DNA of 39,050 nt from a virus: positions 1 to 39,050 of the IMG/VR virus record IMGVR_UViG_3300036766_000210, one strand, 5' to 3'. Positions within the stretch are counted from its first letter, which is position 1. Each line of letters opens with the position of its first letter. A program made the translations under genes and the position numbers. This document shows, piece by piece, positions 14,414-23,800 of this stretch. The notes below the pieces were generated by a model. That model worked only from the letters and a program-made list of their open reading frames with translations, was not told the DNA's origin and did not search any database.

Positions 14414-17122
14414 ATGGCCTCAAATCTAAACATCGCCGTAACGGCCGACGCGACACAGATGCGGTCGGCGCTCGCGCTCGCGCAGGCCGACCTGAAAGCA
14501 TACGGCGCGGAAGTGCGAGCGACGGCTGTTGCGATGCGGACGGCCGGCGATGCAGCAAAATCCGGGCTGATCACGCAACTTGACCAGTCTTCAGCGCGAT
14601 TTAACTCCGCAAAAGCAGCCGTCGGACAATATCGCACCGCCCTCGGCGAAGGCGCCGCTGCCAACCGGACGATAACCACTGCGATCGAGGCCGAAACCGG
14701 GGCCATGGTGAATAGTGGCACCGCGCGCGAGGCGATGGTCCTGGCTCACGAAATGATGCAAGGGCAATTCAATCGCGTCGGCGGCTCGGCGATGGTGATG
14801 GCGGAGCGGCTCGGCAGCGCCTCGCTCGCAGTGAAAGGCCTCGTCGCCGCGTTCGCCCTCGCGGCACTGGGCGCGGCGAGCCTGATTGAGTGGCTCGGCA
14901 AGGTGGCCAGCGCCAAGGACGCTGCGCAAAGCGGCCGCGCTGCATTCAACATCGGCATTTCGCCCGCGGAAACCGAAAACTTACGCACGCAGTTGGTGGC
15001 AATTTCCGGCGTCTCCACCGAGATGAGCGGCCAAGTTGCGAACGCATTCATGCGTATGCAGGGCGTCGCGATTCCGACGATGAGAATGATGGCGGCGGCG
15101 GTGCAGCCTGTCGCCGCCGCGATCGGTAAGGAGTTCCCCGCCGCCGCGATGGAAATGGCCGTCGCGATGGAGCAGCCCACCTTGCACGGGCGGGCGTTCC
15201 TCGAAACCCTCCGCGCGTCGAACGAACAACTCGACGCCTTCGATAAGGCGGTGGGCGATAATAGCCCACTCCGCGCGCGGGCGGCGATCCTCTCGCGGGT
15301 CAACGAAATCAGTCGCGCAGTGACGGCAGCCACGGGCACGGCGGCCAATGCTGCGGAGACGTATCGCCGGACCATCGAGTCGGGGGCGATCGGCTTGACG
15401 GCGGGATCTCTTGGGGCGCCCTTCACGGCGACGACGGCCGCGATCGCGAGCGCCACCGGCGCCGTGGATCATTACGCCGAGGCGATCGCCGCCCTGACCA
15501 ACACCGAGCGCCAGGCCGCGGGTTCGTCGTGGATTCAAATCCAGGAAGATGGCGTCCACAAACTTGAGCTAGAAACTCTGCAGGCCGCTCGGAAGGAGGG
15601 GTTAACATGGCAGGCCGCGCATGAGCGCGAGCTGACCGCGCGGGCGAAATACTGGAGCGACCTACTGAACGGGGAGAACCTGAACGCCAAGCAGCGCGAA
15701 GATATCCAACGCCGGCTTATCACGGCCCAGGAAGCTCTGGAAACGGCGAAGATCAAGATCGTCGAGGCCGCTGGCCAGCGGGCCTACGAAGCCGTGGTTG
15801 CTGCCTACGACGCCCAAATCGGGGCGTCCCGCAGCAACTTCGCGAGGGTCGTCGAACTTGAGAAACAGAAGCTGGATTTCATCCGGCAGGCGCGGGGGGA
15901 AAATTCGCGCGAATACGCGACCGCGGCGAAGAGTGCGGACGAAAGTCTGCTGCGTTCGGTCACCGAGCAAATGCGCCAGGTCGAGGAAGCCGAGCGGCGC
16001 AAGCTCGAAGTCAAGCGCGCGAGCCTTGCTGAACAGGTTGCGATGGGCCAGATCACCAAGACCCAGGAAATGGAGCAGCTACAGCAGTTCGTCTCCGCTC
16101 AGCGAGCCCTCGAATTGCAGGCTCTCGACAACCTGATTGCCGGGCTGGACGAAGGCACCAACGCCCGGGCCCAGGCCCTGAGGCTGCGGACCCAACTGGA
16201 AGAAAAATTCGACGCCGATCTCAAGAAGCTGCGCGCGGAGGAGGTGAAGGCCGCCGAGGACGCCGCGCACAAGATCGCGCAGGGATACCTGTCCGCCTTC
16301 TCGGGCGTTGAGGGCGCCTTCAAAAGCACCATCACGGGCATGCTCACACGCACGGCGACGTTGCGCCAGGGCATGCAAAAAATCGCAACCAGCATCCTCG
16401 AAGGCTTCGTTGATATCGGCCTTAAAATGCTCGGAAATTGGATGGCAACGCAGATCGCCATGACGATGGCGACCACCGTGCAGTCCAAGGTTCGCAATGC
16501 CATCGATGCGGGACAGTCCGGCATGGGCGCGTTGCTCGGCGCGATCGTCGCGCGGTGGACAGCCGGAGAGGCCGCGAAAACGGGGGCGGTGGCCGCTGGT
16601 GCTACCGCGCGAACCGGAATCGAGGCCACCGCTGCGGCGACTGAAGTCGGTCTGACAACCACGGCGACGGCGATGAAGACGGCAATCAAAGTCCCGGCCG
16701 CCGTGGCTGAAATCACGATGGATGCCGGCACGGCCGCGGCGGGCGCCTTTTCGTCGCAGGCCGCAATTCCCATCGTGGGGCCGGCGCTCGGGGCGGCGGC
16801 GGCGGCCACGGCGATGGCCGCCGTCATGGGCTTCGCGAGCTTCGCCAAAGGGTCGTGGGATGTCCCGGAAGACATGATGGCGCAAATCCACAAGGGCGAG
16901 ATGATTGTTCCTGCCGGCGCCGCCGCGCGCATTCGTGACGGCGGCGGGTCGTCGCAGGGCGGCTCGGCCAGTCTGCATTATGCGCCGAGTCTATCGATGA
17001 ACGGGGCGGGCAATATATCACGGACGCAGGCGCTGAATTTCTTCCGCCGCCACGGCGACGCGATGATGGGTGTGATGGCGACGCTGCGCCGCAACGGCCA
17101 TCCCAATTTCATCAAGGCGTAG
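14414..17122 (+). CDS. Tail tape measure protein
   Basis: The 902-residue product is long, Ala-rich and mostly helical. It starts MASNLNIAVTADATQMRSALALAQADLKAYGAEVRA, as in lambda-gpH-like proteins. A hydrophobic segment (LAVKGLVAAFALAALGAASLIEWLG) lies near residue 140, and coiled-coil stretches run from about 390 to 620 (EDIQRRLITAQEALETAKIKIVEAA, EAERRKLEVKRASLAEQV). The C-terminus has a hydrophobic Ala/Gly block and a small KGSWDVPEDMMAQIHKGEMIVPAGAAARI motif common at the end of such proteins. It sets tail length and helps DNA entry. At about 1.5 angstrom per residue, a tail of roughly 130 nm is implied (rule of thumb). Confidence 0.9.
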   Translation: MASNLNIAVTADATQMRSALALAQADLKAYGAEVRATAVAMRTAGDAAKSGLITQLDQSSARFNSAKAAVGQYRTALGEGAAANRTITTAIEAETGAMVNSGTAREAMVLAHEMMQGQFNRVGGSAMVMAERLGSASLAVKGLVAAFALAALGAASLIEWLGKVASAKDAAQSGRAAFNIGISPAETENLRTQLVAISGVSTEMSGQVANAFMRMQGVAIPTMRMMAAAVQPVAAAIGKEFPAAAMEMAVAMEQPTLHGRAFLETLRASNEQLDAFDKAVGDNSPLRARAAILSRVNEISRAVTAATGTAANAAETYRRTIESGAIGLTAGSLGAPFTATTAAIASATGAVDHYAEAIAALTNTERQAAGSSWIQIQEDGVHKLELETLQAARKEGLTWQAAHERELTARAKYWSDLLNGENLNAKQREDIQRRLITAQEALETAKIKIVEAAGQRAYEAVVAAYDAQIGASRSNFARVVELEKQKLDFIRQARGENSREYATAAKSADESLLRSVTEQMRQVEEAERRKLEVKRASLAEQVAMGQITKTQEMEQLQQFVSAQRALELQALDNLIAGLDEGTNARAQALRLRTQLEEKFDADLKKLRAEEVKAAEDAAHKIAQGYLSAFSGVEGAFKSTITGMLTRTATLRQGMQKIATSILEGFVDIGLKMLGNWMATQIAMTMATTVQSKVRNAIDAGQSGMGALLGAIVARWTAGEAAKTGAVAAGATARTGIEATAAATEVGLTTTATAMKTAIKVPAAVAEITMDAGTAAAGAFSSQAAIPIVGPALGAAAAATAMAAVMGFASFAKGSWDVPEDMMAQIHKGEMIVPAGAAARIRDGGGSSQGGSASLHYAPSLSMNGAGNISRTQALNFFRRHGDAMMGVMATLRRNGHPNFIKA

Positions 17123-17128
17123 CACGGC

Positions 17129-18151
17129 ATGGCGCTTTTGTTTTTCGACGGGTTCGATAATTACGGCACTCCCTCATTTAGCGGGCATCTCGGTTCGTTC
17201 CAATGGGGTGCGGATGGCAGTTCATCGTGGGGATATTCCAGCACAACCCGGCACGGCTATGGGAAGAGCATTCAGCACACCGCATCCGGCAGTCAGCTTC
17301 ATGGATTTATGGGATCGAGCCCGGCGACCATTTATTGTGGTATTGCTTGCAGGGGCGCCCTCACCATCGCTTTTCTGGATAGCTATACCGGCAGCACACA
17401 AGCGACGTTGGTTGTGAACGGCGGGTCAAGTTACGCTGCTCTTTATAGAGGAACATCCGGGGGCACTCTTCTCGCCAGGACGCCAAATAATATCGTTAAT
17501 GTTGGCAACTGGAATTATTATGAAGTCGGCCTGACCGTCGATAATTCTACTGGGTATATGGAATTTCGCTTAAACGGACAAAGTCTGCTTAACCTCACGG
17601 GGATCGACACACAGATTTCGGCAAACGCCCTGGTAAATTATATCGTTTTCAGTGGGTCCGGGAATTTCTATGATGATTTCTACGTTAACGACAGCACCGC
17701 GGGGCCGGGCAGCTTCCCATGCGACTCTTTTAACGGCGATGTAAGGGTCGACACTCTTTTTGCTACGGGGAACAATGCTGTGCAATGGACCCCGCTGTCC
17801 AGCACCAACGTTTCCAATATCGATGAGATCGCTGCGGATGGCGACACCACCTACAACTCGTCGAACACCACTGGACAAGAAGACACGTTTACCTTCGGCG
17901 CCTTGAGCGGCACGATCAACAGCGTGATCGGCGTGCAAGTCCAGGGCGCTTACCGCAAGGACGATGCGGGCACACGCACCATGAAACAGGCGGTCATTTC
18001 GGGTGCGACAGAGGCTTATGGCACGACGTGGTATTTGTCTGGCGGGTATTCGTATATCACCGACATTTTCGCGCTCGACCCCGGTACGTCGGCAAGCTGG
18101 ACGGCCACCGGGGTGAACAACCTCAAGGCGGGCTATAAGTTAGAGAGCTGA
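17129..18151 (+). CDS. Lectin-like (LamG/ConA-type) tail fibre protein, locus 1
   Basis: The 340-residue product begins MALLFFDGFDNYGTPSFSGH. It shows a jelly-roll pattern rich in Gly, Ser, Tyr and Asn, with GNWNYYEVGLTVDNSTGYMEFRLNGQSLLNLTGIDTQ, a hallmark of concanavalin-like domains. The C-terminal part (NIDEIAADGDTTYNSSNTTGQEDTF onward to ALDPGTSASWTATGVNNLKAGYKL) is shared in pattern with the protein at 24654. These are probably receptor-binding or decoration fibres. The gene sits between the tape measure and DUF2460 genes, where GTA-like phages normally have nothing, so it looks inserted. Its DNA is AT-richer than its neighbours. Confidence 0.65.
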   Translation: MALLFFDGFDNYGTPSFSGHLGSFQWGADGSSSWGYSSTTRHGYGKSIQHTASGSQLHGFMGSSPATIYCGIACRGALTIAFLDSYTGSTQATLVVNGGSSYAALYRGTSGGTLLARTPNNIVNVGNWNYYEVGLTVDNSTGYMEFRLNGQSLLNLTGIDTQISANALVNYIVFSGSGNFYDDFYVNDSTAGPGSFPCDSFNGDVRVDTLFATGNNAVQWTPLSSTNVSNIDEIAADGDTTYNSSNTTGQEDTFTFGALSGTINSVIGVQVQGAYRKDDAGTRTMKQAVISGATEAYGTTWYLSGGYSYITDIFALDPGTSASWTATGVNNLKAGYKLES

Positions 18152-18155
18152 TCGC

Positions 18156-19094
18156 ATGGCCGAGCGCGCCTCTCAGATTGTCGTTGAGGCTGCGGTTGAA
18201 CCAGACACAAAAGCCCGCGCAACCCAGGTCATTGTTGAGGCTCAAGTCGAGCCCTCGGCGCCGGCGCAAGCGACGCAGACCGTTGTCGAAGCCCAGATTG
18301 CGCCGAATGCCATCGTTCGCGCGACTCAGATTGTTGTTTCTGCGCCGGTTGCCGGCGACTGGCAGCCAGGCGGCCCGCCGCCGCCGGGGAGTAACCCGAG
18401 CACCGTTCGCGCAACGCAGATTATCGTTTCCGTTCTTCTTTGGAATTGGACGCCCCCCATGCCGGCGACGTATCCGACCCTGCTCGGGCTGACCTATTCG
18501 GTCATCAAACGGCCGATCTGGTCTACGGGTGTTTCGCAACATGCGTCCGGGCGGGAAATGCGCATCGGACATTTTTCTGAGCCGCTATACGAATTTGAGC
18601 TGATCTATGAATTCCTGATGGACCAGCCGCCCCAGGCGCCTACCAGCTATGATCTCAAGAATTTGCTGGGCTTCTATAATCTGGTGCATGGCGGCTTCAC
18701 GCCATTTCTGTTCAAGGACCCAGATGATTACACGGTCACCGCTCAGGCGCTCGGCACGACCGATGGCGTGCTGACCAACTGGGATTTGGTGCGGACCTAT
18801 GGCTATGGCACCAACGTATCGACGGATCACATTGGCTACGTCGATCTGACCGCAACGTTTCACGCATATCTCAACACGGTTCTGGTTGATCCGGCCGACT
18901 ATGATGTGTCGCAGACGGTGCCGGGAACGCAGCAAATTCGCTTTCACACGCCGCCGACCACGGGGCAGGCGCTGACTGTCACCATGACCTATTTCTACTA
19001 CTGCCGCTTCCTGGATGACCAGATGGATTTCGAGAAATTCCTCGACCGCATCTGGCAATTGAAGCGCGTCGTCCTGCGATCGTTGCGCGGCTGA
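18156..19094 (+). CDS. Tail protein, DUF2460 family, with N-terminal repeats
   Basis: Residues from about 105 to the end match the DUF2460/TIGR02217 tail-tip protein: YPTLLGLTYSVIKRPIWSTGVSQHASGREMRIGHFSEPLYEFELIYEFL, then GGFTPFLFKDPDDY and FLDRIWQLKRVVL. This family corresponds to gene 12 of gene-transfer agents and likely forms the distal tail ring. The first 100 residues are an unusual extension made of imperfect 17-residue units (ATQVIVEAQVEPSAPAQ, ATQTVVEAQIAPNAIVR, and more degenerate ones) and a Pro-rich linker. The normal protein is about 210 residues. The same type of repeat stands alone in the gene at 25721. Confidence 0.85.
   Translation: MAERASQIVVEAAVEPDTKARATQVIVEAQVEPSAPAQATQTVVEAQIAPNAIVRATQIVVSAPVAGDWQPGGPPPPGSNPSTVRATQIIVSVLLWNWTPPMPATYPTLLGLTYSVIKRPIWSTGVSQHASGREMRIGHFSEPLYEFELIYEFLMDQPPQAPTSYDLKNLLGFYNLVHGGFTPFLFKDPDDYTVTAQALGTTDGVLTNWDLVRTYGYGTNVSTDHIGYVDLTATFHAYLNTVLVDPADYDVSQTVPGTQQIRFHTPPTTGQALTVTMTYFYYCRFLDDQMDFEKFLDRIWQLKRVVLRSLRG
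18165..18435 (+). repeat. Tandem 51-nt coding repeats (ATQIVVEA units)
   Basis: Three units of 17 residues follow one another, then two more diverged copies separated by a Pro/Gly linker. The conserved part is R-A-T-Q-x-V-V-E-A. The pattern suggests short beta strands in a fibre or a glycine-like tail domain. It is fused to the N-terminus of the DUF2460 protein. Confidence 0.6.
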
Positions 19095-19096
19095 TC

Positions 19097-19957
19097 GTGC
19101 GCACCGCGTCATCCACGCTGATTGCCGCGCTGGCGGCCAAAACGCCGATGTGGCCGGCCGATCTTTATACGATCACGTTGTTCGATGGGACTATTCTGCG
19201 CTGGACGACCGCGGATCGCGCGGTCACGGTGGATGGGTATACGTGGTTGGCTACGGGGGCGCTGCTGTCGCGCTCGTCGATGAGCATGAAAAACACGGTC
19301 GAAGTTTCCGAACTGGTGGTGAAATTCGCCGCCGACAGCACGGTTATGGTTCTAGGCGTGCCGATGAAACTCGCCTTCGTCTGGGGCCTGTTCGATCGGG
19401 CCACCGTGCAGCTGGATCGCTGCTTCGTGGCGGTGTGGGGCGACACGTCGCTCGGGCGCGTGGCGCTATTCGTTGGACGCATGGGGCCAGCGAAGATTGG
19501 CGGGCTTGAGTGTGAATTCACCGCGCGCGGCGCCAACGTCGTCCTCAATCAGAACCTACCGAAAAACCTCTATCAGACGACATGCCTGCACACACTCTAC
19601 GACGCCGGTTGCGCAGTCGATCGGAACTCGTTCAAGGGGTCGTATGTCTACGTCGCGGCAGGATCGACCCCGACATTCTTGGCTTGGATTACCCCCCCGG
19701 GCATTCCCGCCGTGTTGAACCGCGGCTACGTGAAATTCACGTCCGGCCCGGCGCTCGCGCAGTCGCGGACGATTAAGATTTCGGACGCGACCGGCACGAC
19801 GATTTTTTATCCGTTCTATGCCGCGCCCGAGGACGGCGATACTTACGATGTCTTTCAGGGCTGCGACCTAACCTATGCGACGTGCGGCTCGCAGTTCGCC
19901 AATCAACAGCACTATCGCGGGTTCGAGTTCATCCCCGACGCGGAAACCGCGGTGTGA
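19097..19957 (+). CDS. Tail protein, DUF2163 family (lambda gpL-like)
   Basis: The 286-residue product starts at GTG 19097. It shows the DUF2163/TIGR02218 pattern: PADLYTITLFDGTILRWTTADRAVTVDGYTWLATG, SELVVKFAAD, QNLPKNLYQTTCLHTLYDAGCAVDRNSF, and GCDLTYATCGSQFANQQHYRGFEFIP. Four cysteines (about C165, C174, C256 and C263) in this arrangement recall the iron-sulfur-binding C-terminal part of lambda gpL and GTA gene 13. It belongs to the tail-tip assembly and follows DUF2460 by 2 nt. The next tail gene is interrupted by a reverse-strand moron. Confidence 0.85.
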   Translation: MRTASSTLIAALAAKTPMWPADLYTITLFDGTILRWTTADRAVTVDGYTWLATGALLSRSSMSMKNTVEVSELVVKFAADSTVMVLGVPMKLAFVWGLFDRATVQLDRCFVAVWGDTSLGRVALFVGRMGPAKIGGLECEFTARGANVVLNQNLPKNLYQTTCLHTLYDAGCAVDRNSFKGSYVYVAAGSTPTFLAWITPPGIPAVLNRGYVKFTSGPALAQSRTIKISDATGTTIFYPFYAAPEDGDTYDVFQGCDLTYATCGSQFANQQHYRGFEFIPDAETAV

Positions 19958-19966
19958 TCGCGCTCG

Positions 19967-20215
19967 TTATTTCTCCATCCATTCAGGTTCTGTGAATAGC
20001 AACTGTCCTTTGCCTCTGGTTTGCATCTTCATTTCGACTCGAACGAGGATCATGCGCTCGACGCCGTCGACCATAATGGGCATCTCTTTTTCATGGGCCA
20101 TCTTTATTTCCCGCCACTCGTCGTCTCCGATGGTTCCCCCCGTCCATTTTGGCGGCTCCCGGACCAGGGAATCGAAGCCGGCCAATTCGAAGCCTTCGCA
20201 GTGGATAATCGTCAT
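19967..20215 (-). CDS. Reverse-strand moron gene, unknown function
   Basis: The 82-residue product is encoded against the direction of all surrounding late genes. It begins MTIIHCEGFELAGFDSLVRE and has KWTGGTIGDDEWREIKMAHEKEMPIMVDGVERMILVRVEMKMQTRGKGQLLFTEPEWMEK, a compact, charged, Met-rich alpha/beta pattern. A longer start at 20251 exists, but ATG 20215 is better placed. A good promoter (20295-20323) lies upstream on the same strand. The local DNA is clearly less GC-rich than its flanks. It splits the otherwise continuous tail-tip operon. These are the hallmarks of a moron expressed in the lysogen. I do not recognise its family; superinfection exclusion or host modulation are possibilities only. 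Confidence 0.7.
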   Translation of the reverse strand: MTIIHCEGFELAGFDSLVREPPKWTGGTIGDDEWREIKMAHEKEMPIMVDGVERMILVRVEMKMQTRGKGQLLFTEPEWMEK

Positions 20216-20294
20216 CTCTATGCCCCTTCCCGTCGTGTTCATACGCAGCATGGGCCCCGCCAGTGTCTGGGAAAAACGGGGCCGCTGCCAAGGC

Positions 20295-20323
20295 AGAATA
20301 TCACCAAGCTATGGTATAAACAA
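20295..20323 (-). promoter_or_regulatory. Sigma70-like promoter of the moron
   Basis: On the minus strand TTGTTT (20323-20318) and TATTCT (20300-20295) are separated by exactly 17 bp in an AT-rich stretch. It points to the reverse-strand gene at 19967-20215, with the start codon about 80 nt downstream of the -10. Of the promoter-like pairs I noticed in the late region this is the closest to the sigma70 consensus. Confidence 0.55.
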
Positions 20324-20360
20324 GAAAGTTGAGCGCCATTATGGTTCCTCTGGACGCCGC

Positions 20361-20825
20361 ATGATCTTGCCCGGCCAGGAAGCCACCGAACGCGCGCGGA
20401 TGATCGCCGAAGCGCGGTCCTGGCTCGGCACGCCATTTCATTGGTGCGCCGACAAAAAAGGGATCGGTGTCGATTGTGCGATGCTGCTGGTGCGCTGCGC
20501 CGTGGATGCCGGAATTCTGCCTCCGTTCGACCCGCGACCCTATCCATCACAATGGCATCTGCATCAGAACGAGGAACGCTTTCTTGGCTGGATAGAACGC
20601 GCGGGTGCCGTGCCGGTGGACGAGCCGCAGCCCGGCGATATCGGGCTCTGGCGTTTCGGTCGCTGCTTCTCGCACGGATGTATCGTGATCGAACCCGGCA
20701 TGATCGTGCATGCCCATCTGAATGACCGCATCGTCACTTTGGCCAAGACCGACGACGCCGCGTTCTGGTTGACCGACACCGAGCGTCGGCCGGTGCGCTG
20801 GTTCGATCCATGGCGGGGACGCTGA
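20361..20825 (+). CDS. NlpC/P60 family tail peptidase
   Basis: The 154-residue product contains ARSWLGTPFHWCADKKGIGVDCAMLL with the catalytic Cys at about 39, and GRCFSHGCIVIEPG with His at about 105, the NlpC/P60 pair. The TIGR02219 family corresponds to GTA gene 14. In phage tails it is a cell-wall hydrolase of the tip. ATG 20361 is chosen; a 7-codon mini-frame starting at 20341 ends in ATGA at this start, which may be what is left of an original coupling to the DUF2163 gene before the moron arrived. The next gene starts 1 nt after the stop. Confidence 0.85.
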   Translation: MILPGQEATERARMIAEARSWLGTPFHWCADKKGIGVDCAMLLVRCAVDAGILPPFDPRPYPSQWHLHQNEERFLGWIERAGAVPVDEPQPGDIGLWRFGRCFSHGCIVIEPGMIVHAHLNDRIVTLAKTDDAAFWLTDTERRPVRWFDPWRGR

Positions 20826-20826
20826 G

Positions 20827-23800
20827 ATGGGAGGCTTGTTCGGTGGCGGTGGTGGCGGCGCAAAGGTGCCGAAATACACCGGCATTCAGATGCAGACCTC
20901 CGCGCAGGGGCTGCCTATACCGATCGTCTATGGCGCCAACCGCATCGGCGTAAATCTGATCTGGTATAATGACTTCAAGCGCCACGCGCACAGCGCGGGC
21001 GGCAAGGGCGGCCTCATGGGGGGCGGCAAGGGTGGACAGACCTATACCTACACCGCCGCCGTGATCATGGGCCTTTGCGAGGGCGCGATTACGGGCATCG
21101 GCAAAGTGTGGGCGGACAAAAACAAACCTACACTGACCAAACTGAATCTCACGCTCTACACCGGCACGGCGGCACAGGTCGCCTTCGGTTACGTGACGAC
21201 CAAGCATCCGTCCGAGGCGCGGACATACGCCTACACCGCCTACCTGGCGTCGTCGAACTATAATCTCGGGTCTTCGCCCAACCTACCGAACCACAATTTT
21301 GAGGTGCGGGGGTTATTCCACGGCAGCCTATCGCCCTACAGCGCGAACGATGTCAACCCGGCGGATTTCATTCCCGACGTGCTCACCAATACGCGATATG
21401 GCGCCGGCCTATCCGCCGGAGAGTCGGGCGATGTCACCGCGCTGCGCGCCTACACGCAGGCTGCTGGACTGTGGTTCTCTCCCGTGCTGGACAGTCAGGA
21501 AACCGGGGGCTCGAGCCTCGATCGCTGGGCGCAGATTTGCAACAGCTGGATTTTTTGGGACGGGACGAAGATGCGCTATCTCCCGTTAGGAGATGAAGCG
21601 ATCTCGGCGAACGGCGCGACCTATACGCCGGTCACCACCATCGTCTACGCCCTTGGGCCTGATGATTTCGTCCTCGACGATCCGAACAGCAATCCCGTCG
21701 ATGTGGATATCAGCGACCCCGCCGACGCCTGGAACACGGTCAATGTCTCGATCAAAGATCGCGATAACAAGGATTATGCCAACGTCAATGTCGAGGCGAA
21801 GGATCAGGCGAGCCGGGACGGATTTGGCCGCGTTGTCGGCCCGTCGATTGGGTCCGGTGAAATCTGTGATCTCGCGGTTGGCAACACCATCGCCAACCTG
21901 TTGCTCCAGCGGAATCTCTACGGCCGGCGCGCATTTGCGTTCAAGCTGTCGTGGGAATTCATTCTGCTGGAGGTCGGCGATCTGGTCAGCCTGACCGAGC
22001 CCGGCATCGGCTTGAACGCATTCCCTGTGCGCGTCCGCGAGATCAGCGAGGACGATTCCGGTCTGCTGTCGATTGTCGCCGAAGAATACCCTGCGGGCAT
22101 CGCGGCGGCGGCAAGCTACAACACTGCCGGGGCGGGCGGCACCGGCAACGTCGATACCGGCGTTGACCCTGGCGACGTGAACGCTCCGGCCGTGATCGAG
22201 CCCAGCTCGGCGCTCACCGCGGGCGTGGCGCAAATCTGGATCGGCCTGTCGGGTGGCGTAAATTGGGGGGGCGCGAACGTCTGGGCATCGCTCGACGACA
22301 TCACCTATAGCCAAATCGGCGTCATCACGGAATCGGCCCGCCAAGGCACGTTGACGGCCACACTGGCAAGCCACGCCGACCCGGATGCGGTCAACACGCT
22401 GGCCGTCGATCTGGCGATGAGCGTCAGCAACATCGGCACGGTGACGCACGCCGATGCCGATGCCGTGCCGCCGCTCACCCTGTCGCTGGTGGGCGATGAG
22501 ATGGTTGCCTTCGGTGCCGCGTCTTTGACCGGCACCTATGCCTACGATTTGACTTATCTGCGCCGGGCGCTCTATGGCACCGCCGCCGCGGCACATTCGG
22601 CGGGCGCCCTGTTCACGATTCTGGATGACGCCGCGCTGCTGAAATTCAACCTGCCGGCGAGCTATGTTGGCGCCACGCTCTACCTGAAATTCGTCAGCTT
22701 CAACATTTTCGGCGGCGCGGTGCAGGATATTTCGACCCTGACGCCGACCGTCTATGTCCCGGCCGGGACCGGATTTTTCATCGCGCCGCCGACATCGGTC
22801 ACGTTGACGCGGAGCTTGGTGACGCAGGCTGACGGCACGACGATTATTCAGATGCTTGTGGGATGGACCGCCAGCGCCGGGCCGCTGCTCGCCAATTACG
22901 ACGTGCAGTTTTCTATCGACGCGGGCGCGACCTATACCCCGGCGGGCACGGCGGGCGCGACCGCAGTCAGCTTTCCGATCAAACCAGCGGTTCCGTCCAC
23001 CAACTATCTCGCCAGAGTGCGCGCGGTGGCGCAGGGTGGCGTTAATGTCTCAGCCTGGGCCACGTCCTCGTCGGTCAGTTCTGGCGCCCTGGCGGCCGGC
23101 GTGCCGAGCGCGCCGGCGGGCCTCGCGGTTGCTGCTGCGTCGCTGGGCTACGCGGCCACATGGGCGGCGCCGACAGATCATACCATCACCGTCTTCAAGA
23201 TTTATCAGGTGGCCGGACCTGCCGGAGCATTCGGCTCCGCCGTGCTGGTTGGCAGCGTCGCCGCGCCGGGCACGTCGTTCTCGCGCAGCGGCCTGGCTGC
23301 CGGCTCGGTCTACACGGTATTCCTGGTGGCGACGAACGCGGTGGGCGACAGTCCCCCGACTTCTGGCATCGATGTCACGCCCACTTCGGCTGGCGGCTCC
23401 AGCGCCTTAATTGCTGCCGGTCTGACCGCGACCGGGACGAACCAGGCAACGGCCTACGCGATCATCGCCGATGTGTCGATCTTCACCACCGTAGCGGCGG
23501 GCGCGCCGAACGCCGGCGCCCGGCTGCCTGCCGCCCCGGGCCGTTACAAGGTGTTGAACCGCGACGGGGCGAACGCGCTGCCCGTCTACCCGCCATCTGG
23601 CGGCACGATCGAGACGCTGGCGCTCAACGCGGCGGCCACGGTGCCGGCGATCGCTGGCGAAACGGAATTCAGTTCAGCAGATGGTGTGGCATGGTTCGTC
23701 GGTGCGCAAACGATCGAGAATCGGTTCTCGTTCCCCGGTGCCATGTCGGCAGCCGGCGCGTCTCCGAGTGTCCCACTGGCAATCGCCGTCGCACAGACAG

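Noticed and set aside
19967-20215. Calling the moron an anti-CRISPR protein
   Set aside because: Only size and location would support it. No Aca-like HTH partner is adjacent and no known family is recognised.
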